The position numbers were made by a program, and so were the translations under genes. The notes below the pieces were generated by a model. It saw nothing but the letters and a program-made list of their open reading frames with translations, ran no database searches and was not told where the DNA came from. Below are positions 15,001-26,148 of a stretch of DNA of 64,000 bases, piece by piece; position 1 is the stretch's first letter, and each line of letters starts with the position of its first letter. Source of the stretch: Phlebiopsis flavidoalba (taxonomy: Eukaryota; Basidiomycota; Agaricomycetes; Polyporales; Phanerochaetaceae); the NCBI GenBank assembly GCA_035772785.1, contig JAOCPU010000003.1:186001-250000 (forward strand), written 5' to 3'.

Positions 15001-16296
15001 TGAGCTGGGCTGGTATCACGAGACAGGGGGTAGGACTCCGCCCCGCCAGACGTGCTTGTACTTCACGCTTGAGTACTACTCTGCATTACTGCTTCTATAT
15101 TCGCGCGTTGTACGTTCATCATCAAACTGTCTTGACGTTTGCTCACGATTACAACGTAGCCTTCGCGTCCGGACGTGAGTCACGTTTGCGTTTGTTGCAC
15201 GTATATACTTTTCTCAAAACAAGCAGTGGCCACATACAAGACGGGGCCTCTAATCAATGACCGACTACACGAGAGATGTTTCGACGTATGCCAAGGTGCT
15301 GCAGCGAAATATAAGCTCCATCAGTGAGTTCTATGCGTAGCCATCGCGGTCCAAGACATATGTTTCTGATGTGTATAAGTTTTCTGTGTTTCACGAAACG
15401 TTCGGTCTCAAGCGCTGCCCACCATTCTTACTCATCTACCTTCAATGCGCCTGGGTGAGTGCACTTTATACATACGCCAAAGGTCGTTCTTTACTGGCCC
15501 TCCTTGTAGCATCATGCATGTCGTCACTCGTTCGTGAAACTCTTCTACACATCGGTGGTCTCGCTAAAACCATCACAGTGACACGACTACCACGAGATAC
15601 ACAAGCTACAATCGGTTTGCTTCAATGCATACATGCAGCGGAGGAAATGCAGGTATGTGACATTCAGGCATAGCCCATTGAATGACCAATGACATCGATA
15701 TGCCCAGAACGTGTGGCCGAGTGCTCACCGAGTACGAAACTTACTGAAGGGAGCCAAGGTTCATATGGACGACCTGGCTGCACTTCGCGAAAACCGGTTC
15801 AGAACGACCAAAACGTGGTCTCGAGGAAGCCTTGGGCTCAGAACCTTCCGCAATGGACTTGGGCATGCCCACAACATACGCTCCGCAGCTCCCACCCTTT
15901 GCAGGGACCAGGCGCTTCTGGTCCTGGTCTTTCGGGTGACATGCCACCGTACGGAATGAATAGTGCTAGCCCGGGCCGTCATACGTGCCGGGATACGAAT
16001 GGTGGCCACCGCTCGCTGGGCCCGGCATCAGCCATCCGTATCAAGCAGATGCCGCTACGTACCCTTCCGGCTCGATGGTATCGTCTTTCACTGGCGCACC
16101 AAGCTCGCTGTTCTCCTTCGATCCTACCCATATGTCTACCGATTTCATGAACGGCGTGCAGCAGGGCGATCCCGGCCCAAGTTCCATGCAGCCCCATTAT
16201 CCTCATCATCCCTCTCAGCATCATGCCCAACAGCATCCTCCGCCCTCGTTAAGCTCGCCACTCTGCGCGCGGACTCTTGTAACTCTTGGACACTAA
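12098..16296 (+). CDS. Zn2Cys6 fungal transcription factor with fungal-specific regulatory domain
   Basis: This is a nuclear sequence-specific regulator. An N-terminal lead (MSESGSEQIAG, then LPHLSEDELEPGSS) precedes the binuclear zinc cluster ACDRCRKIKSRC ... ERCKNC with spacing C-x2-C-x6-C-x8-C-x2-C, near 12275-12345. The sixth Cys comes after an intron (TFQGPSFKRGPPKGYIHAI, near 12420-12540). The RGPPKGY linker is typical of the XlnR/Xyr1-like group. The middle homology domain is recognised at DRLITLYFTYVHHYFPVVPQ (near 13650-13720), NRREPMQSVTKLLLLAMFAF (near 13845), REAGHRYATDARLLL, NDLFTPVEKQIRKQIWW (near 14400), GINFQPM (near 14760), and a long helical part to AAEEMQ near 15650. The tail is Pro/Ser/His-rich (MQPHYPHHPSQHHAQQHPPP) and stops at 16296. 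Many short introns and several frame breaks are present. Its 3' end lies 128 bp from the convergent transporter gene. The regulated genes are unknown. Confidence 0.88.
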
Positions 16297-16423
16297 TTTT
16301 CTTGTCGAAACCGTGTATCTTAATAGGCGAAGTTACGAACTCCAAGTACAAATGAAATAATATGTAGTATAACAGTCTCAATCGACATTATAATACGCGT
16401 ACTGTATGCTTTACTGCTTAGCT

Positions 16424-18464
16424 CTACGTTTTGGCTCTGCATCTCGGACCAATGTGTTGGATCACATATATCAGAGGACCTACCAAGGACGCACAGACCG
16501 CCAGGAGTACATACGCCCAACCCACGCCCATCGCGCTGAACATCAAATCTATGACCGAAACGCACGCTGCTCCAAGCGAACACCGAATTAGATTGTTCTG
16601 GTGATTTAGCGTCAGTAAGTTCGAAAGGCTCTAAGAATTGCACAGACGTTACACAGGCAGTTTACAGAAGAGCCTTGGCTCGGGAGAAGGTCCACAATGA
16701 GAGTCTGGGTGGTGCTCATCATACATATAATAGTGTAACCCACTGTCCAACGTCAATACACATGCAGTCAGCTCAAAACATTGCACTTACTGATTATTTG
16801 AAGAATTAGAGGGCCCGCCAGATTGACTTTGTGAACTAGGCACCAGCCGTAGCCGGCTACACAGGCGACGTAGATGACGAAGTATACCGGCATCGTTCTG
16901 AATCGTGCATATTCGATTGGGAAGTTTTCGTCATTTGTGACGTCCTCGACGCGGATTTTACAGTCCGGATCTTCCCTGCATTTGCGCTCCATGCGCCGTT
17001 TGACCCTCTGGTAGTCGTGATCAAGGATGCTTCCGTTGAGCCAGCTTCCGAAGACCATGCCGCCGCCCACGGCAAGGAAACAGAGACCGATGTCTGTGTC
17101 GTTTAAGAAAGGGATAAGTGGTGCTGAAAAGTGTGGAAATAGAGGCGATAACGCCATAGAAACACAGCATAGATGATGCCGTTGTAGAGGAGCAAAAGAT
17201 CCACATCAAGGTAGAGAAAACAGGCGGAAGGGGTTGGGGAAGGGCTTTTTTGGAGGCCGCTCAGAGCTCATTCCTGCCCTTCCTCGGCCGACAATAGGGA
17301 TCAGGGGCCGCCACGGAGGAGGAGGTTGGATGCTTCCGTTTCCAACCATCGACCGGAGCGTTTCCGGAAGAAAGCTACGTAAAATTGTGTGAGATTAGGT
17401 TCTATGAGATGCGGTAAACAGCATACAGAAGCATCCCGACAAGACATAGGGCAGAGCCTATACATAGGAACCAGAATATAGACCTGTCGAAATATATTAG
17501 CGACAACTAATGCGTTGACAAGTTGAAGTTGTTGAAGACATACCTCCATCCGAGATGGCCAGCTAATGCTCCGCCGATGACAGGGCCCAGACATGGCCCG
17601 ACCTAGGGAGGTTCAGTAACGAAAGATGACAAAAAGTTAACATCATACCATAGGGCCCAGATTGTATACACTCCAAAGAAGCCAACCGCGTTCAGCGCGA
17701 GTAGCAATGTCAGCAATGACGCCGGCACCAAGAGCAATGGGTGGTACTCGCGGAACCGGCGGCTTGCAAGCATCGGAGCAGCATCAACAACCAGTATGCG
17801 TCTGTGGGCACGAGGGCCAACCCGACGCATGCAAGTGCGAGGAGGACGAGCATACAGCCCATAAACATGGGCCTTCGTCCCCACCGATCCGCTAATGTTC
17901 CCCATATCATCGGTGCTGAGTACTATTGAGCACAGAAATGTAGAGATCTTTTCGAGCAGGCTTACAGACTCCTTGCAGTACCATGTACATGGTAACTGTT
18001 AGATTGATAAGTTCCACAGACCTGTTGAAGGCATGGGAGAGTGTAGGGATGGCGGGGAAGTAAATGTTTTGCAGTGAGAGGGCTACAAAATAATTAAGTT
18101 TATTGCAGACCTTGACGTATCACTAAAAATTTAGAGAAGTACCTGAATATTCCTGCAATTGAGGCAAACGACTACTATGAGCCATTTCTCCCTCGCAGTG
18201 TGTAAATGCTGTAGGGTGGTTCCTCGACTGGACTTGCTGACGAAGCCTGTTTCTCTTTGATAGGACCTAATATCAATAAGTTCAAATATGTGTGTGACCT
18301 CTGAAGCTTTTGAGTGTGAGAGACGCACCTTCCTCGAGGTCATGCTCCCTTAACGTTTGGACATCGGGCTCTTGATAAGTATCGCCGTCGCCGTCAGAGC
18401 CAGCAGCAGCCTGCTGGGTGACCTTTCGTTGGTCATCGTCGCGTATATTGTTCGTAGCTTGCAT
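16424..18464 (-). CDS. MFS drug:H+ antiporter, QDR-like DHA1 family
   Basis: This is a second major facilitator, of the quinidine-resistance/polyamine type. The N-terminal tail MQATNNIRDDDQRKVTQQAA (from 18464) is acidic and cytosolic. TM1 and the first loop read FPAIPTLSHAFNRSVELINL near 18060-18000, followed by TVTMYMVLQGV. Motif A is WGTLADRWGRRPMFMGCMLV near 17900, and motif C is GPCLGPVIGGALAGHLGW near 17590-17540. A short central loop contains KRKHPTSS. The C-terminal half includes FLAVGGGMVFGSWLNG near 17080, ARFRTMPVYFVIYVACVAGY near 16900, TLIVDLLP near 16700, and IRCSLGAACVSVIDLMF near 16580, with TAG ending at 16424. These motifs match fungal QDR/Tpo-like proteins. The gene converges on the Zn2Cys6 factor, which suggests but does not prove a regulatory link. 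Substrate is unknown. Confidence 0.88.
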
Positions 18465-18941
18465 AAAAGTCGTACAGCGTCAGGGTTCGTAAGAGAAATG
18501 CAAGGTCGATGACCGCTGGTAGTGTGTTTTTAAAGGATGCATGTGTCGTGTGAAGTGGAAGCGTGCCGAAAGCACGATGATACTTCGCTGCCTTTTTGGG
18601 AGTCGAGTGACGGCCCTCTGGGGCCCCCGCGCCGATGCGTAAGCCGAAATGCCTCACCCGCTGGCGCTTCAAGACACACCGACTCCTCGACGTCGGCCCG
18701 TTTTCGCTGCTTCGACTCGATATGACTGGGTCCTGTCCGAATGTGGAAGCGTGGTTCGACCCCTCTGAGAATACAAACCGCTATGAGACCTTGTGTGAAC
18801 TCATACATCGAGGCTAGCGCTCACATCGTATTGATGCACGTTCAGATACTTACGCCAATGCGTATCGAGAGCGCATGTGGAGGCATCTATCGAGCGCAGC
18901 TGTGTTACGAACGTCCTTTGATAGGCAACATGATCATTATA
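18465..18941. other. Intergenic region upstream of the QDR-like transporter
   Basis: These 477 bases hold the promoter of the minus-strand transporter and the 3' flank of the next gene. The open frames in it (such as 18530-18808 minus) are rich in Arg and Ser with no motif and look like chance frames. Confidence 0.5.
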
Positions 18942-20172
18942 TCATACATCGGGCAAATAGGATGGGAGAATATCGTGCACCGAATGTAGCTTGTGGCCGT
19001 ACTTGTCCATAATTTCAGCAAAAGAGGAGGTATCCTGGCATGTCGCTGGGTTCACAATGTTGTCTTTTTTCAGTTGTTCGACCTGTGATAAAACACGTCA
19101 GTAAGGTGGAGAGATTGTTAAATCCTGGACCTACCTGCGCTCGTGTAAGGGTGAACATATTGAGCGGCAGTTTCTCCAAGAAGAAGCCTTGCACGGTACC
19201 GACCGCATACGGGACGGAGACGGTCGGTCGTTTCCTACCCGTGTACCTCAGCACGAGCTCCATAATCTCGCGGTATGAAAAATACTGTGCATCACCCGGT
19301 GAGTCACAAGGATTCTCATTGACCAAGCGACCTTACCATCCGGCCCACCAACTTCGATGGTTTTGCCATCTACCGTGTTGCGTAATGCCAAATCCTGGCG
19401 AGAAATGATTTCAATGAGCTGAGCGACGTCTTCGACATGCACCGGTTGAAATTTGCTAGTGCCCCCCCTCCGAACACGGGCATGATCGGCAGGTACTTAG
19501 ATAGCTGCGCGAAAAACGCTATAGGACATGGAGAGTTAAAGTTAGACATGTATGAAAGTTTCGATACGCATCACATACCCCAAAGAACCCATCTCCTCGC
19601 CCGAAGAGTATGCTCGGCCGAATAATTGTCGCATCGGGGCAGTGGGATAGTACTGTGTCTTCACCAAGCGCCTTCGTCCGCTCAATATGGTACGTTTACT
19701 TGCCGCGTCCGCTCCGATGGCGCTGACGTGAATGAGCTTCGCTTTCGCCTCTTGGGCGGCTTTCGCTACATTCTCTGCACCATGCCCTGGATTCGCTCAA
19801 AGTCGTCCATCGTACCATGCATGATACCAACTAGGGACACAACGACATCGGCATCTCTGATCGCTCCTTGGAGGGTGTCAGGTTTCGTGATATCAGCGTC
19901 TGCGGGTTGTTCCAAGTGTTTTAGTTCGCTCTCGCTAAGACTTGCTGCAATCGCCTTTTGCGTCGCCAACGGGCTTCGAGATAGTATCTGTACGCGTCGG
20001 GGTACATTAGTGCCTGCGTGGAGGATCGACCTCGCCACAGAAGAGCCTGAGAACGGGTACTTATGAGCATAACATCAAATATAAATGCGAAAGGTATACC
20101 TAAGAAGCCTACACCGCATATAACGACCTTTGGAATCATGTTGTCGAAGAGCAGGTTGAAGAATGCGTTCAC
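18942..20172 (-). CDS. NAD(P)-binding Rossmann protein, NDUFA9/Coq11-like
   Basis: This is an atypical short-chain dehydrogenase of the family that contains the complex I 39/40-kDa subunit NDUFA9 and yeast Coq11, which influences coenzyme Q synthesis in mitochondria. The N-terminus MNAFFNLLFDNMIPKVVICG with GVGFLG is the nucleotide-binding loop, after which an intron leads to ARSILHAGTNVPRRVQILSR. Next come DADVVVSLVGIMHGTMDDFE (near 19835), AKAKLIHVSAIGADA (near 19730), KFQPVHVEDVAQLIEIISR (near 19450-19395), TIEVGGPDGK and YREIMELVLRYTGRKRPTVS (near 19275-19225). The protein ends SSFAEIMDKYGHKLHSVHDI then LPSYLPDV and a stop at 18942. The segment between 19690 and 19500 is frame-broken. Coq11 fits slightly better than the complex I subunit because there is no long targeting peptide, but this is an inference. 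Confidence 0.75.
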
Positions 20173-20472
20173 GTTGGGAGCGTCGTCGCCGTTCTATTAC
20201 GCCTTCCCGATTGAGCCTAGCGGCACGGCATCATATCGCGGAGCTGACATCAGCGCATCAACGCCCAAAATGGCAAGCAGGATGGCCCGGCCGTGCTCCT
20301 AGGCGCAGACAAAAGTGGGCGGACCTTGTCAGCCAACGAACAATGGGAAGGTGACGGCAGCCAGAGCGGATGACAGTGGCTGGTGGAGTGCGAATAGCCT
20401 TTAAAACTTGAGGGAGAAGAGTTGCCTGCTGCACTACCCATCCACCCACCACCCACACATATCGTTGATCGA

Positions 20473-21117
20473 ATGTCGTCGTCGGCAAGACCTTCGCACG
20501 TCCGTTTCGTTGAGCCTCTGGCTGCACCACCTCAAGACCGGCACAGGAGGGTAAGTGGCCAAAACACAGGTACTTCTCCTCTTGCTAATTGACGTCGAAG
20601 TCGGATGTGCGGTATCCCAGAGTCGCACAGCGGAAGGGGGAGGGAGATAGGGCCAGCAGCTTCGACTGCCACTGGAGATTCAAAGCACTATCGTTAGTGA
20701 CTGTTTTGTGTACAGAGTCGGACGATAAGGTGCGTGGCGTTCAACGCTGTCGGTGCGTACGGGCACGCTCACGAAGGTCATGCAGGTGTCATCTACTAGT
20801 CCACCAGACGACTGCTACGACGCGGCCGTCAATGAATTGTTAGTGCGAGCCCGGGAGATGGCAGCGTTGTTCTTACCTGCAAAGCGGGGGACCACGAGCC
20901 TCTAAACGATCGTAAACCGGAGCTACACCTTCGTTGCGATCCGACAAAGTCCTTCGACACATATGCAATCCCACGGCTAGTCTTCGATTCAGCAGAATCC
21001 TCGACGACCAACTCCTCAGCGACCACACCCAAGCAGCGAAGTCATGCCCGGTCAACCTACCCGGTCGACTACCCAGACGTGGAGCATACAAGACCTGAGA
21101 CAATAGGCGGGCTATGA
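20473..21117 (+). CDS. Hypothetical protein, small
   Basis: I do not recognise this gene. It would start MSSSARPSHVRFVEPLAAPP, be spliced at about 20549-20600 (GTAAGT donor), and continue through SDVRYPRVAQRKGEGDRAS. The C-terminal half reads TSPPDDCYDAAVNELLVRAR, EMAALFLPAKRG and, after a one-base frame change near 20902, DPTKSFDTYAIPRLVFDSAE to a TGA at 21115-21117. The sequence is hydrophilic, with no membrane segment or signal peptide. Codon use in the second half is GC-rich at third positions and looks coding. Its 3' end faces CWC25 at 131 bp. Exon boundaries in the middle are a guess. Confidence 0.4.
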
Positions 21118-21247
21118 TATCAGACGTGTATAATCCCTGGTGCTGTGCACAATAGTAACTCCGTTGTAAGATCAGTGAGAGTAATAGTACAGACATAGTA
21201 GGTAAGAAAACAGACGGACCACGATCCAAAACACACGGGAAACACGA

Positions 21248-22758
21248 CTAGTCGGCGTCGACGTGCATCTGACCCCTACCTCGCCGAATGCATGCGCTTC
21301 CCTCGATACCACCGGCCCCACCAAAGACCATTCTTCTGCTCGTGACTGAGGGAAGCTGCCCATGCCCTTGCTCTTTGCTCGTGCAGCCCTCATCCACCTC
21401 GAGCTCAGCCTTCTCCTTCTCTCCAACAACTTCGTGAGGTGCTCTCGACGCTCCACACTCATCTCCGAGGCGTTGGTAGAACTATGGCCGCCAGGCTGGC
21501 AGCCCTATCCTCCGCGGCATTAGTGGCAGGGTTTACCGGCTGTCGTCAGGGTAGGATCGACGAGGGGGGAGGAGGGGTCGCCGTGTCCTCTTGTATTCGG
21601 GTGTCACGCCGAGGGCTGGGACTGAATCGACGCTTCCTGTCGTCGTCCTGGCGTGCCCCGTGTGGGCGATTAGTACAGGGCTCCAGACTACGATCCTCTC
21701 TCGGCGTTGTCGACGACCAACCGACTGCTACCACCACTTGTTCAGCCACGAATGCGAGCAAGCATCCGTACCGTTTCATCCGACCCTTGGCCAAGTGCGC
21801 ACCCGGCTCTTGTCCCTGTCGACTACTCGACCTGTCTCGTGGACTCATGCTATAGTCTCTCGCGCGTGAGGGACCTTATTCGACCAGGCGAGCGACGGTC
21901 ACGTCACGGTCATACCGGTCCTGCGGACTCGTAAACGAGAGCCACGCTGAGGGGATCTTGAGCGAGAGTCCCGTCTACGAGGGCTCGGCGACCGTCTTTG
22001 AGCTACCGGTAGTGATCGGGGACGCAGACGCAGAGCGGTAGCGGTCAGAGGACGAGGAGAAGGGGAGCGTTCCCGATGTTTGTCCTTCTTATGCTTCTTC
22101 TTCTCCTTCTTGTCTTTCTTTTCCTTCTTGGGTTTGATGCCGGTTCTTTCCTGCATTTCGCGTAGGCGGAGCGGGTTCGACATGAGGGCCTGGTACGCAG
22201 CCTGTTCTTGCTGTTTGATGGCAAGGAGAGGATCCTCGCGGACTTTGGGGGAAGCAGTATCACGAGCCGTGTTGGCGTATACTGGGTGGCGATAAAGTTC
22301 TTGTGCGCTGACACCCAACCTAGCAGATGGTCGTCAGCGAATGGAGACGATGTCTCATTATCACAGAACGTACCTTCTCGTTCTCTCCACCAATCAAGAT
22401 TTTATCGACCCGCTTCTTACCCAGCAAGTAGTCTCTCGTAGCTCGTTCGCATTGGCACCAGTTCCTGTCGCCGGAGTTGCGTACATCCATTCCAGCTTTT
22501 TCCTGCCTCTTCTTGCCAGTCTGCTCCTCCTGTAACCTCTGCAGCTCCTGGAGTTGACGCTCCTCCTCCTTCTCCTTCCTAAGCTGGTCGAGTTTCTTCT
22601 TCTCTTCCAGCTACATCGCAAATGAAGTCAGATATATGGCTCCGGGACTGTGCTAAATGGGACTTACAGCCTTCTTCTCCTCAAGCCAGACCCGCTCCTG
22701 ATTCTTCAACAGGAGCGGATGCCAGGACTTCTTCATGTTCAAGTCGCCACCACCCATC
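21248..22758 (-). CDS. CWC25: Pre-mRNA splicing factor CWC25
   Basis: Cwc25 joins the activated spliceosome for the first catalytic step, next to the branch site. The start [20 protein letters not shown] at 22758 is the near-invariant N-terminus of the family, followed by [10 protein letters not shown] and an intron. A charged coiled-coil region follows ([20 protein letters not shown]), then [30 protein letters not shown], which is the second conserved block. Near 22318-22100 comes [20 protein letters not shown] and a Lys/Glu repeat. An RS-like Arg/Ser-rich tail runs 22080-21600. The family C-terminus is read near 21420-21250 as [10 protein letters not shown] and [12 protein letters not shown] then [12 protein letters not shown], with TAG at 21248. 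Frame changes occur in the RS region and in the last 200 bases. Confidence 0.88.
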
Positions 22759-22946
22759 TTGACTAATTATCGTTCGTGGAATAGTGTGAAGGATGGTATA
22801 AAGGGACGTCGAAGACGAGGTTGGAGACGAAACCAGAGATGGTCGCTGACAAGGCACAATGAGCGGGACGTGGGCGCAGAGGCGCCCAAGCGCCTCGGCT
22901 AAGGTTGTTTGTCCCTATTTATCGGCACTGCACTTGCGTTTCCGAA
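22759..22946. promoter_or_regulatory. Bidirectional promoter of CWC25 (-) and ion-transport protein (+)
   Basis: Only 188 bases separate the two divergent start codons, so both promoters must lie here. I see no TATA box. Confidence 0.55.
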
Positions 22947-23947
22947 ATGACGAGCCTGCGGCGAGGGTCGAGTGCAAGTCGGCCGCGAACGACCATGTCC
23001 TCCTCAAACGATACCCACATGGCCGACCTCGAGGCGGGCGAGGGCGAGCCACTCTACGAGAGTGATCCGCCACCTGTGCTAGCGTACGTATCCACCCTCT
23101 CAGCTTTGCTTGCCAGCTCATAGTACGCCGTTAACAGCGCTCTGTACATAGGCCTACGCGTTCCATCTACTCGATGACGCGCGACGAAATTACCAAGGGC
23201 ATTGCGAACAGATTCGTGCACTCAAGAAGCTATATTATCCTCTATCTGGGCATGGCAGCGTTGTCTGTCACGACCGTCGTGCTCAGCCTGGTCAATGGCT
23301 GCCCCACATTACCTTTCTACATCCTAGAGCTGATTATCAACGGAGCTATGATCCTGGAGGTCGCGATACGCATTCATCGCCTTCGGAAGAGTACGTTAAG
23401 ACCCTTGTCACTGGACTGAGCCTTTACTCACACACTACTGCGCAGCGTTTCTGGAAGTCACCCTTCAACGTAATGGACCTAATCTTAACCGTATTTTTGT
23501 GTGGTCACCTTGGCGGTTATATTCTTCGCTGGCTGCGATCAAAAACACAAGTAAAGAAGAAGAGTTGTTGGATACCCTCCTTCTCGTCGCACGTAATGTG
23601 CTGCAATTCGGACGGTGGCGTCTGTTATGAGACAGCGAGTAATTATCCGTTTGCGATGGAGCGTACTGCTGAGTCCGCACATCACAGATCCGGCCAGTCA
23701 ATATTCTCTCGGCCTAAACCCATTGACCTATCATCCGCTCGAAGGCGTCCGCTGAATCTCGACATCGATATGGAGGGAGAAGATGATTTCTTCAGACGAA
23801 CTGGGCCGTCCCCTTATCCACAGGGATGTCGTCTTTGATGCAAATGAGGAAGTGCGGCGGGCTCCAAAGACGATGACACCCATGCCCAGGGCGGCTCAAG
23901 CTATTGAAGAGCGTGATACACAGGACGTTTGGGCAGAATTAGGCTGA
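22947..23947 (+). CDS. Small Ion_trans-like (voltage-gated channel type) membrane protein
   Basis: The start MTSLRRGSSASRPRTTMSSS leads to an acidic stretch (HMADLEAGEGEPLYESDPPP). After an intron, RSIYSMTRDEITKGIANRFV is followed by two or three membrane segments: SYIILYLGMAALSVTTVVLS, PTLPFYILELIINGAMILEV, and, after the next intron, FWKSPFNVMDLILTVFC. This is the S1-S3 layout of a voltage-sensor domain, with the NVMDL pattern that begins S3 in cation channels. The region after it (LLVARNVLQFGRWRLLMRQ) resembles an S4-like Arg segment. The C-terminus reads ELGRPLIHRDVVFDANEEVR and ends VWAELG with TGA at 23945-23947. At about 270 residues it has no pore-forming repeat, so it may be a voltage-sensor-only protein. 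Function is inferred from layout only. Confidence 0.7.
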
Positions 23948-26148
23948 CGGACATGGCGTAGAAAATCTCGTGTATAATCTGGTGTCCGAAAACCATGCTA
24001 ACTTATTCTCATCCACCTCTGCGCCGTCAATCCATCGATATCTCTTACCCTTTCGCCTGACCCTTGCAGTGGCCTACGGCGACGAAGGTGTAAATGCTTG
24101 AGCCGACGTCCAGTGCCGCGGAGGCCTCGGAAATGTCATATGTTTTCTGACGTCTCCCGAGCATCCCGTATCCCTGCAAACATCAGCTTTGTGGTACGGA
24201 CGCGTTTTGAATCCCGTTGACGGTTATTGAGCGGGCGATCGTGTCGAGATAACTGTACGCTGCCTATGAGCGTCCTCGAGAATATTTTCAGGCAATGCAG
24301 ACCTCATGCCATAAACCATAGTCCACATGGGTTGGCGTAGGGCAGCACATCTGCAGTTTATTTCCGAGGCCTCCGAGCAAATAGCTGCAGGTGATAGTAC
24401 GTAACGGTGCAGCAACATTTTTTTTCGCAACCTTTTAACGCGTCAGCTTAAAAGGCCGGAGCATCTCAGAAGCCTGCACTCACTCCTTGCCCCCGCGCAC
24501 CACTTTGACTCAAGCTCAAGCTTCATCCCTTCCGCCAACGCGGTTTGTTGAAGATGTTCCGCCGCTCCCGGACAACAGCTCCGTCAGTTTAGAAGGATGA
24601 TAGCAGGATCGTCACTGCCTGAGGCCGTGATGATCATGCTAGCAGCTTTCGGAAATATCTGACGGGCGGTGGGCGCACCAATATTTTTATCGCTTCCCGG
24701 CGCCTACTACACCGATGCGGAACGAGATCGTTGGGCTCGAACAAGATGTAAATCGTTTGCGGAGATTTAAAAATTCGATCGTGGAGGTCGTATGTAATGT
24801 GCTCTGACTGTCCAAGCAAAGGCTCGGTCTGATATCGCCAGGCCGCTGGTAGAAGTCGGAGGGAGGGGAGGAGACATCTCATGGACTCATTCCTTGGAAC
24901 CTGGCTCCGAGCTCTAGCTAGGAGAAGCCGGTCAGTGTCTTTGATGCGCTGCTTGGACTTTCCGTCGGCACGCGCTCAGAAGGCCAGGATCAACCCAGAC
25001 TCCGCGGTAAGCATCCTCGGAGTGATGGCGTCGTACAGCAGTTGTGGCCAGCTGTGCCCACACGAAGCACCATCATCAGAAGTAGGAACGGGGGACCGTG
25101 CCTCGAGAACTCTCCCGGTGGGGAGTAATCATTGAGATCATGAGGCAAAAATAGACGGGGAGAGGTTGGTAAGCCCGACGCGGTATCTGTTCACCTGATG
25201 GTTCGTGTTGTTGAAATTTACCACGCTAGTGCGGTACAAGATACGACGAAAACTCACCAGTTAGTTCCGTATGTGCGTACGCGCACGTTGGACAACCCTG
25301 ACAGAGGGCTTGAAGTCGACGTTGAAACCAAAGCGAAACAGGCACAGTTGCAAAGCAGCATGGATTAGAGTTGGCTGCCAGCGGGGGCAGGGAAGACCGT
25401 GGGGAATTGATCTAATGAGAGCTATCAGTGAAGAAGCGCCGGGCGCGATCGGGACTTCAACGCGTCGATCTCGAGCAAGACCGCGTTCCGAAAAATTCCC
25501 TTTTTCGTCCCAATTTGCGCGTTCACTTCCTCTCCGTCGCGTACCTTTGCGTACGCGAGGGGCAGTGTCGGTACCGCAAGGTAAGCAGCGCCGTCGAAGC
25601 GACCAGCGCAGCCGGCAAGTGACAAGAAGGGTGGGAGGACCCTAGAATGCGGTAGGCAAGCAAAGTGATAGAGGCAGTCGCTCAAAAAATATTGTCCGGA
25701 GGTGCCGTATATGGGGGAGTTGGGCGAGATCAAGGGGGAGTGGCGCCGGACAAATGGTTGTCACGGCGTTTGGACCGAGGAAACGTCCGGAGTTGGTTGG
25801 GCTCAGTTCGCGATGCTGGACGACCTGCGGACGACGGTGAGCCCTCGTTCGTCCGCTACCGCCATCTGCCTCCTCCGACCGCCACAGCTCTCTGGTCCCA
25901 CATGCTCTGAGCCCGCCATTTGCTGATTGCTAGCCCACAGCCTTCTCCGTCGTAGTCCTCTGCCCGCCGACGGCGACGCATCTGCCTCAGCTGCAATCCA
26001 CATCACTGATCTCGCACTCATATCAGAGAGCTTGTGTTGCCTCTACTCTCCTTCCCCAAGACGCTCTTTCCTCCTTTTCCGTCATGTCCACCTTCCCCAT
26101 CCCTTCCCCGTCCAAGTCGTGGTGGGTCCAGGTCCAAATCCACAAAAG
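23948..26148. other. Intergenic region of 2.2 kb with no gene I can support
   Basis: I found no protein motif on either strand. Frames such as 24634-24882 and 24224-24430 (both minus) are short and have no splice continuation. The last 500 bases (25640-26148) are pyrimidine-rich on the plus strand and probably hold the promoter and 5' leader of the next gene. A degraded gene here cannot be excluded, given the error rate of this sequence. Confidence 0.4.

Noticed and set aside
6199..18464. A secondary-metabolite gene cluster
   Set aside because: Transporters and a Zn2Cys6 factor are present, but there is no polyketide synthase, peptide synthetase, terpene cyclase or P450, and housekeeping genes lie in between.
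18735..18775. tRNA gene suggested by a B-box-like ggttcgacccc
   Set aside because: The flanking bases do not pair into a T stem, and no A box or acceptor stem is found at the expected distance.
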